The notes under the pieces are model-generated. The model ran no database searches and was not told the origin of the DNA. It saw only the letters and a program-made list of their open reading frames with translations. A stretch of DNA of 64,000 nt, from NCBI GenBank assembly GCA_035525365.1, contig DATLEK010000103.1:3865-67864 (forward strand), in the 5' to 3' direction. The stretch's first letter is position 1. The number at the start of each line of letters is the position of its first letter. Both the position numbers and the translations under genes were made by a program. Below are positions 57,922-64,000 of the stretch, one piece after another. Origin of the DNA: GCA-2861595 sp035525365 (GTDB taxonomy: Bacteria > Actinomycetota > Acidimicrobiia > Acidimicrobiales > GCA-2861595).

Positions 57922-59430
57922 TTGTGGCTCGCGGCCGCCGTCACCTGCATGGTGCCGGCGGCTGCTGCCGCGGGCGCGACAGCGCGGCCCGAGGTTCCCG
58001 TGACGGCCGTGGACGAGCGTGTGGGCCTGGCCCACAACTCGCCGGCCCTGGCCGTCGACCCTACCGAGGAGCGCATCGTGGCCTCGGCGACGCGTCGTGA
58101 CAGCCCCGACTTCGGTTGCGCCCTGCACATCTCCGGCGACGGGGGCAGCAGCTGGCTGCCGGCCGACCCCGTGCCCAAGCTGCCGGACGGAGTGGAGAAG
58201 TGCTACGGCCCCGAGGTGGCATTCGACGCCGAGGGTCGTCTGTACTTTCTGTTCGTCGGGTTGGCCGGGGCGGGGAACAGCCCTGTCGGCAGCTTCCTGG
58301 TCACCTCGACCGGCGGGCGGTTCAGCACCCCCCGGCGGGTGCTGGGCCCGGAGCGGTACATGGTGAGAATGGCGGTCGACCAGCGTTCAGGAAGGCTGCA
58401 CCTGGTCTGGGTGCAGGCCGGTGCCGATCCTCCACTCGGAGGCTTCGCTCCCGGGCCGAACCCGATCATGGCCTCTTACTCCGACGACGGTGGACAGACC
58501 TTCTCCGAGCCAGTGCAGGTCAACGAGGCGGCACGCCAACGCGTGGTGGCTCCCGCCATCGCCGTGGGCTCCGATGGCGCTGTCCACGTCGCCTACTACG
58601 ACCTGGTCGACGACTCCCGCGACTACCAGGGCCTGGAGGGGCCGAAATGGGAGAACCCGTGGTCGCTGGTCGTGTCCGGTTCCGACAATGGCGGGAGGAC
58701 CTTCGGCCGCCACACTGTGGTCGACGACGCGCTGGTGCCTCCTGAGCGGGTCATGCTCGTCTTCACCATGCCACCTCCCTCCATCGTGGCCGGCAACCAT
58801 GGCGAGGTTTTCACTGCCTGGCACGACGCCCGCAACGGCGACTGGGACGTGTTCCTGTCGCGCTCGCCCGACAGAGGTGGAACATGGTCGGCGGCGCGGC
58901 GGCTCAACGACGACCCGAAAGGGAACGGACGCCACCAGTACCTGCCCCGTCTCTCGCTGGCGCCGAACGGGCGCCTGGACACGGTGTTCTACGACCGCCG
59001 CTCGGACCCCCAGAACCTGCGCAACGACGTGTTCTTCACTTCCTCCGCACCCGGCACCGGCGGCACCTTCAGTCCCAACCTCCAGATCACCGCAGATCCA
59101 TCCGATTCGCGCATCGGGCCCCGCTACCCCATCCCCTCGGCGAGAGGGATGGTGGAGTTCGGCTCCCGCCTCGGGTTGGTCTCCCTCGACGGGGGGGCGG
59201 TGGCGGCGTGGACCGACACCCGCAACAGCCAACTGGAGAGCCCCCAGCAGGATGTCTTCGCCACTACCGTGGACCTGGGCTCGGAGCCAAAGAATGGTTC
59301 TGGGGGCGTTTCGGTCGTGTTCGTACTGGCTGGCGCCGCCATCTTCGTTGCCGTCTCCACCCTTTTCGTGCGCCAGCGCCAGTCCCGCCGGCCCGCGCCC
59401 GTAGGTGCGGAGGCACAGCGTGGCGAATAG
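57922..59430 (+). CDS. Exported sialidase-fold (BNR-like) protein, C-terminally anchored
   Basis: 502 residues as drawn. Asp-box-like and propeller motifs: GDGGSSWLPADP, DDGGQTFSEPVQV, DNGGRTFGRHTVVDD, DRGGTWSAARRL (about 50-400); each S/T-x-D-x-G-x-T-W/F turn is visible. A C-terminal helix with a short Arg tail (VRQRQSRRPAP). No Arg triad of a true sialidase is seen, so a glycan-binding or unspecified role is safer. Start is unresolved: the only ATG/GTG/TTG near the signal peptide is TTG 57922, which lacks the usual basic start; codons upstream to the TAG at 57838 are open. Confidence 0.65.
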   Translation: MWLAAAVTCMVPAAAAAGATARPEVPVTAVDERVGLAHNSPALAVDPTEERIVASATRRDSPDFGCALHISGDGGSSWLPADPVPKLPDGVEKCYGPEVAFDAEGRLYFLFVGLAGAGNSPVGSFLVTSTGGRFSTPRRVLGPERYMVRMAVDQRSGRLHLVWVQAGADPPLGGFAPGPNPIMASYSDDGGQTFSEPVQVNEAARQRVVAPAIAVGSDGAVHVAYYDLVDDSRDYQGLEGPKWENPWSLVVSGSDNGGRTFGRHTVVDDALVPPERVMLVFTMPPPSIVAGNHGEVFTAWHDARNGDWDVFLSRSPDRGGTWSAARRLNDDPKGNGRHQYLPRLSLAPNGRLDTVFYDRRSDPQNLRNDVFFTSSAPGTGGTFSPNLQITADPSDSRIGPRYPIPSARGMVEFGSRLGLVSLDGGAVAAWTDTRNSQLESPQQDVFATTVDLGSEPKNGSGGVSVVFVLAGAAIFVAVSTLFVRQRQSRRPAPVGAEAQRGE

Positions 59431-62400
59431 AGAGAGTGACATGGTGCGCAACGGTGGAGCGGCGAGGGCCATCAGGAGACCTAGGAGCCCGGTGCTCCTG
59501 GCCGCATTGCTGGTCTTCGCGTTGACGGCCCCGGTACCGGGCGCCCGTGCCATCGGCGACGAGCTCGACCCCACCTTCGGTGACGAGGGCGGCCTGGTCA
59601 AGGGACCGGCCGGCAGCGCCCGGGCCCTGATAGAGGTCGGCGGCAAGCTCGTGGTCGGCGGTTGTGCCTATGAAGGGCCCACCAATGGCTGCAACGGCTT
59701 CGTTGTCTCCCGCTACAGCGAGAACGGAGCGCTCGATACCGAATTCGGCGACAGCGGCCGGGTGACCACCGAGTTGGGGGAGAAAGACGGAGTCAACGCT
59801 ATCGTGGCCCAGGCGGACAAGCTGGTGGCCGTCGGAAGCGCCGGAAGCCCCTCTGATTTCGTGCTGGTCCGGTACGACTCGTCTGGCCGTCTCGACACCT
59901 CTTTCGGGCCGTCTGGGTCCAACGGGATCGTGAGGACCGATTTCGGCGCCACCGACGACAAGGCGTTCGCCGTGGTGGTCAGCGGCGACAAGCTGGTCGT
60001 GGCCGGGTCCAGCGGCAGCGACTTCGCCCTGGCCCGCTACAGCGAGGACGGCATCCTCGACACCAGCTTCGGCGACGACGACGACGGCGGCATGGTCACG
60101 ACCTCCTTTGGCGGCACCAGTGGGGCTCGGGCACTGGCTCTCCAGGGATCCAATCTGATTGCCGCCGGGAGCGGGGGGGGAGTAGCTGGTCGATCGGACT
60201 TTGTACTGGCCCGCTACAGTTCCGAAGGCAAGCTCGACCAGGGCGCCCAGAACCACCAGGGCTTCGGCGTCGACGGCCCCGACGTCGACGAATACCCTGA
60301 CGGCTGGGTCACCACGGAATTCGGTGAGGAGGACCAGGCGCGGGCTGTCGTTGTCCAGTCCGACGGGATCGTCGTCGCCGGCGTGAGCGATCCCCCGCAG
60401 GGGCTGAGGCTTCCGGCGGTCGTTGCTCTGGCCCGGTACAGCCCCAACGGTGTTCCCGACCCCTCCTTCGGCGCCAACGGCCAGGTGACCGGACCGCCTG
60501 GCGTGGGCTCCGCTCTCGTCATGACCGGCGAGGGTAAGTTTGTTGTCGCTGGCCGTTCAGTGGCGGAGTCCAACGAGAACGGCAGCGATGCCATTCTGGC
60601 GCGCTTCAACTCCAACGGCAGCTTGGACCCCACCTTCGGCGCCGGCGGCGTGGAGCACACCGACTTCGGGTGGGGTGACGACCAAGCGGCCGCCGCCGTG
60701 CTCCAGGGAGGCTCGCAGAAGGTCGTGGTCGCCGGGCACAGCGGCGGGATCGGCAGCAATGGTTTCGACATCGCGCTGGCCCGTTACGGGACCGGCACGA
60801 GCACCGAGGTTACCGATCTCGGCGTGACGCTCGCTGACGCCCCTGACCCGGCCGCCGTCGGCGATGAAATCACTTACACAGCTGTGGTCACCAATGCCGG
60901 ACTAGGGCGTGCAGATGCCCGGGTGGTGGCCCCGGCACCACTCGGCGCGACGTGGACGGCGGCCACCTCGAGCCAGGGAACCTGTACCCGGGCGTCCGCC
61001 CATGCAGTGTGCGAGCTGGGTCTAATCGTCGCCGGGCAGTCCGCCACGGTGAAGCTGGTTGCCACGGCGAGAGCCGAGGGAGCCATCACCGCCACCGTCG
61101 TCGCGGAAACATCGGCGGACAGCAATCCCCTCAACAACACGGCTTCGACGACGACGACCGTGGGACCGGCAGCCGGAAAGTGGGAGGCCACCGCCCCTAT
61201 GACCGATGGTCGAAACTTCCACACGGCCACCCTTCTCACCGGCACCGAGGAACAGTGCGGCTCGAACTGCGGCAAAGTGCTGGTGGTTGGTGGAGACGAC
61301 GGTGCTGGCGGAGCGCTGGCCTCCGCCGAGATCTACGATCCCGAGAAAGGCACCTGGAGCTCGACAGGGGCGATGAACGTGCGGCGGCTGAGACATACCG
61401 CCACCTTGCTCAGGGACGGGCGGGTCCTCGTGGCCGGCGGTGGTTCCAACAAAACCAATGCTCTCCGCAGCTCCGAGATCTACGACCCGGCATCAGGGCA
61501 ATGGGCCTTGCTGGGCGCTGACGGGCTCCGCTCAGAACGGTTGAACCATACGGCGACCCTCCTGCCTGCCGGTCAGATCCTCCTGGCCGGCGGGTTGGGT
61601 ACCGCCGACCAGCCGTGCGAGTATCACGGCACGGCAGATCCTTCGTTCGTGCCCCAAGTCCGGATCGACTCCGGCGAACTGTGGGATCCTTCGCTCGGTA
61701 CCTCGAGACTCCTGCCAACGAAGATGGCCGAGGGACGGGACGGTCATACGGCGAGCCCGCTGCCTACGGGCGAGGTGCTGCTAGTCGGCGGGTACAAGGG
61801 GGACCGTTTCGACGACGACGACAAAGAGGACATCGACCCCTGTGACGGGGGTGGCCCAGCGGCGGCTCCGGAGGTATTTGATCCGGCCGGCAGCGATGGG
61901 TCTGGGCGTTGGCGGCCAACCGGGGACAACGCCATCCACCGGTGGAACCACACCGCGACAAATTTGCAGGACGGTCGCGTCCTGCTAGCCGGAGGTGAAA
62001 CCAACCCCTACGGCGTGATTCCCACCCCGTCGGTGGAGCTCTACGACCCGCTCGCGATCGACGTCACGGCCGGTGGTGTCGGTTCGTGGCGGTCGGTCCG
62101 TTCCCTCGCTTCGGCCCGGACATCCCATACCGCTACGCGACTGGCCGGTGGCCAGGTTCTGGTGACCGGCGGGCGCGACCGCGAGGAGGGCGGCGCCTCG
62201 GCGACTTATGCCAGTGCCGAGCTGTACGATCCGGCGAGGAACCGCTGGTCTTCCGCCGGTGTCATGACGGTGGAGCGCTACAGCCATACGGCGATTCTGC
62301 TCGGCCCCGACCGATGTGGAGCCAACTGCGGCAAGGTTCTGGTTGTCGGGGGCGGTGGCGGGGCAGCGGCTGGCGTCTCGGCTGAGCTGTACACGCCGGC

Positions 62401-63316
62401 TCCTGTGCCTGCCGTCAACGGTTTGACTCCGGCACGGGGGCCGAGCGTCGGGGGCACCTCGGTCGTCATCAACGGCGCCAACTTCGAGCGGGTGGACTCC
62501 GTCCGCTTCGGCGATGTCGAGGCCACGTTCAGGATCGACTCGCCCAGCCGGATCACCGCCACTAGTCCTGCGCTTCCGGCGGGCACCGTGGTGGACGTGA
62601 CGGTGAGCGGGCCGGCGGGCACGTCGTCCGTCGTCCCGTCCGGCCGTTTCACCTATGACTTCAGCCCACCGGGGTCGGTAGGCGAGCTGGTCGCCAAGAC
62701 CGAGTCGGAGACAGGCGTCCAGCTGTCGTTCACCGCCCCGGGCGGTGACGGGCCCTTCGCCCCGGCGGCCAGGCGGTACCGGATCAAGCAGTCCCTCTCG
62801 CCACTGGTTGACTCTGCTGCCTTCGCCGCCGCCCCGACCTTGTGCGAGTGCGAGATCGATCCGCCACCGGAGATCGGCGATTCCATCTCGTTGTCGGTAG
62901 GCGACCTGGTACCGGGAACCACCTACCACTACGCCGTGCAGGCGCTGAACGAGGCCGGCCAGGGAGGACCGATCTCCAACTCCGCCTCTGCCACCACGCT
63001 CGGTACGCCACCTGCAGTGCCCTCCCCGCGGGACTCCGGATCTTCCACCGCCAGGGCCCTCGGTGCCGGTGGCTACTGGCTGGTGGCCGGCGACGGGGGG
63101 GTGTTCGCCTTCGGCGACGCCCGCTTCCTCGGCTCCACCGGTGCCATCCGCCTCAACCGCCCCATCGTCGGAATGGCCTCCACCCCCTCAGGCAGCGGCT
63201 ACCGCCTCGTCGGGGCCGACGGCGGCATCTTCGCCTTTGGCGCCGCCGCCTTCCTCGGCTCCACGGGTGGTCTCCGCCTCAACTCTTCGGTCGTGGGCAT
63301 GACCGGCGGGCGGTGA
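59420..63316 (+). CDS. Large exported delta-60 / kelch / IPT / Fn3 repeat protein
   Basis: 1298 residues. Signal about 25-45. About 50-465: delta-60-type repeats (LDPTFGDEG, LDTEFGDSG, LDTSFGPSG, PDPSFGANG, FVLARYSSEG). About 470-595: DUF11-like domain (DEITYTAVVTNAGLGRA). About 600-1000: kelch-like repeats (HTATLLRDGRVLVAGG, SAEIYDPEKGTW). About 1005-1085: IPT/TIG domain (LTPARGPSVGGTSVVINGANF). About 1090-1200: Fn3 domain. C-terminus: one and a half 47-residue repeats GYWLVAGDGGVFAFGDARF, as in the B12 locus protein. GTG 59420 is chosen for GGAGG 7 bases ahead; ATG 59441 is possible. A surface adhesin or display scaffold is likely. Confidence 0.78.
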   Translation: MANRESDMVRNGGAARAIRRPRSPVLLAALLVFALTAPVPGARAIGDELDPTFGDEGGLVKGPAGSARALIEVGGKLVVGGCAYEGPTNGCNGFVVSRYSENGALDTEFGDSGRVTTELGEKDGVNAIVAQADKLVAVGSAGSPSDFVLVRYDSSGRLDTSFGPSGSNGIVRTDFGATDDKAFAVVVSGDKLVVAGSSGSDFALARYSEDGILDTSFGDDDDGGMVTTSFGGTSGARALALQGSNLIAAGSGGGVAGRSDFVLARYSSEGKLDQGAQNHQGFGVDGPDVDEYPDGWVTTEFGEEDQARAVVVQSDGIVVAGVSDPPQGLRLPAVVALARYSPNGVPDPSFGANGQVTGPPGVGSALVMTGEGKFVVAGRSVAESNENGSDAILARFNSNGSLDPTFGAGGVEHTDFGWGDDQAAAAVLQGGSQKVVVAGHSGGIGSNGFDIALARYGTGTSTEVTDLGVTLADAPDPAAVGDEITYTAVVTNAGLGRADARVVAPAPLGATWTAATSSQGTCTRASAHAVCELGLIVAGQSATVKLVATARAEGAITATVVAETSADSNPLNNTASTTTTVGPAAGKWEATAPMTDGRNFHTATLLTGTEEQCGSNCGKVLVVGGDDGAGGALASAEIYDPEKGTWSSTGAMNVRRLRHTATLLRDGRVLVAGGGSNKTNALRSSEIYDPASGQWALLGADGLRSERLNHTATLLPAGQILLAGGLGTADQPCEYHGTADPSFVPQVRIDSGELWDPSLGTSRLLPTKMAEGRDGHTASPLPTGEVLLVGGYKGDRFDDDDKEDIDPCDGGGPAAAPEVFDPAGSDGSGRWRPTGDNAIHRWNHTATNLQDGRVLLAGGETNPYGVIPTPSVELYDPLAIDVTAGGVGSWRSVRSLASARTSHTATRLAGGQVLVTGGRDREEGGASATYASAELYDPARNRWSSAGVMTVERYSHTAILLGPDRCGANCGKVLVVGGGGGAAAGVSAELYTPAPVPAVNGLTPARGPSVGGTSVVINGANFERVDSVRFGDVEATFRIDSPSRITATSPALPAGTVVDVTVSGPAGTSSVVPSGRFTYDFSPPGSVGELVAKTESETGVQLSFTAPGGDGPFAPAARRYRIKQSLSPLVDSAAFAAAPTLCECEIDPPPEIGDSISLSVGDLVPGTTYHYAVQALNEAGQGGPISNSASATTLGTPPAVPSPRDSGSSTARALGAGGYWLVAGDGGVFAFGDARFLGSTGAIRLNRPIVGMASTPSGSGYRLVGADGGIFAFGAAAFLGSTGGLRLNSSVVGMTGGR

Positions 63317-64000
63317 GACCGGGGTCGGTCGGGCTGTTGGCCGGCGCCATCGCCCTCATCGGAACTGGGCCGGCGCCCGTGGCTGGCCAGCCGGCGTCGT
63401 CCCGGCCGACGCCCGTCTACGCGGTGACGGTCGCTGACCCTGTTTCCGCCGGCGCCATCCCCCTCGCCAACCCCGCCGCCGGCGCAACCCCTGTCGACAG
63501 CTACACGGCGGACCTCTACGAGCGTCCGTTCCGCGTCGGTCCCGGCGGGACGACAGTGCTTCCCGCGCTGGACATCGTCTCCAGTCGGGCCGGCGCCGGC
63601 GCCACCCATCTTCATTACCGGATCGACCTGGCCGGGCCCGAGTCGGGCCCGGGGAAACTCCCCTACTCCTACGCCTTCGAGGTGGACCTTGATGATGATC
63701 CGGCCGGCGACCTGCTGGTGCGGGTCGACGACCCAAGCGCTGGCGTCGGGCCGACGTTCGGAACCAAGGGAGTGTCGGCCTACTGGAATGAGAACTCCAA
63801 TGCCACCGGCCCCAACCCCGGCGTCCCCGACGGGCCCGACGCCACGCCGGACGGCTACGAAGTGGACGTGTTCGATCAAGGGACCAACCGCCGGCCGAAG
63901 GCCGTCGGCGGCGACGCTGCGGTGCTCGCCCGCCTCGCGCCAGATCGAGCGGATTCGGTGGAGATCGCCGTCGACGCTGCCCTTCTCCAGAACCTCAACG
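63313..64000 (+). CDS. Exported protein, N-terminal part (cut by window)
   Basis: The first 229 residues; GTG 63313 overlaps the preceding stop by 4 bases. A signal peptide (GLLAGAIALIGTGPAPVAG) is followed by a beta-rich, Asp/Gly/Pro-rich region with YTADLYERPFRVGPGG, FEVDLDDDPAGDLLV and TPDGYEVDVFDQG, with acidic turns that may bind Ca. No stop before 64000. It is coupled to the delta-60/kelch gene, so it belongs to the same surface-protein operon. Confidence 0.6.
   Translation, partial: MRPGSVGLLAGAIALIGTGPAPVAGQPASSRPTPVYAVTVADPVSAGAIPLANPAAGATPVDSYTADLYERPFRVGPGGTTVLPALDIVSSRAGAGATHLHYRIDLAGPESGPGKLPYSYAFEVDLDDDPAGDLLVRVDDPSAGVGPTFGTKGVSAYWNENSNATGPNPGVPDGPDATPDGYEVDVFDQGTNRRPKAVGGDAAVLARLAPDRADSVEIAVDAALLQNLN

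Noticed and set aside
1..64000. tRNA, rRNA, IS element, integrase gene, phage genes or oriC
   Set aside because: I looked on both strands for conserved tRNA arms, transposase motifs and DnaA-box clusters and found none I could support.

Overview
The window is a contiguous piece of a GC-rich (about 70%) bacterial chromosome. Frequent GTG starts, the lexA / LysM protein / nrdR gene order, a RecA intein at the same site as in Mycobacterium tuberculosis, DUF3040 and DUF5679 proteins, an actinobacterial LexA box and a PafBC-type recA promoter point to Actinomycetota. The mixture of non-actinobacterial features (E. coli-type DapD, PPi-type phosphofructokinase, a SpoVS protein) suggests a deep, uncultured lineage such as Acidimicrobiia. 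That placement is inference from gene content.

Layout. 1-7.6 kb: tail of ftsK, then a vitamin B12 acquisition locus. A minus-strand cobalamin riboswitch precedes two exported proteins, an alpha/alpha-barrel protein and a DUF4430-like beta-domain protein, which together resemble the two halves of animal transcobalamin. They diverge from an ECF transporter (T, fused double ATPase, S). A 31-bp palindrome family has three copies here, one of them in frame inside the ATPase. 7.6-15.1 kb: homoserine kinase, QueF, a GGDEF-EAL protein, a NifU-N protein, RimO, PgsA, CinA. 15.3-24.5 kb: recA with a LAGLIDADG intein and two damage-type control sites, two small genes, SpoVS, miaB, miaA, dapF, hflX, dapC. 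24.5-28.4 kb: two lipoproteins, dapD, dapE. With dapF and dapC this gives most of the succinylase lysine/DAP branch. 28.4-31.4 kb: two convergent membrane-anchored subtilases. 31.4-35.3 kb: lexA, a divergent SOS-type LysM gene, nrdR, an RlpA-like protein, a PPi-type phosphofructokinase.

35.3-39.4 kb is an accessory scar. The 3' end of the phosphofructokinase gene is repeated and encloses a broken vapBC module, followed by a frameshifted exported protein with a PD-(D/E)XK-like core and its neighbour. 39.4-42.4 kb: inositol monophosphatase family protein, threonine aldolase, LmbE deacetylase. 42.5-48.2 kb: a two-domain cupredoxin lipoprotein and a 1454-residue, three-module multicopper oxidase. 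48.3-53.2 kb: DUF3040 protein, then a MoxR / DUF58 / transglutaminase operon. 53.3-64 kb: a block of large exported repeat proteins (SBBP, BNR-like, delta-60/kelch/IPT/Fn3), cut by the window end.

Many exported proteins here share a C-terminal membrane helix followed by an Arg-rich tail, so the cell appears to display a large membrane-tethered exoproteome. I saw no tRNA, rRNA, CRISPR array, IS element or replication origin.
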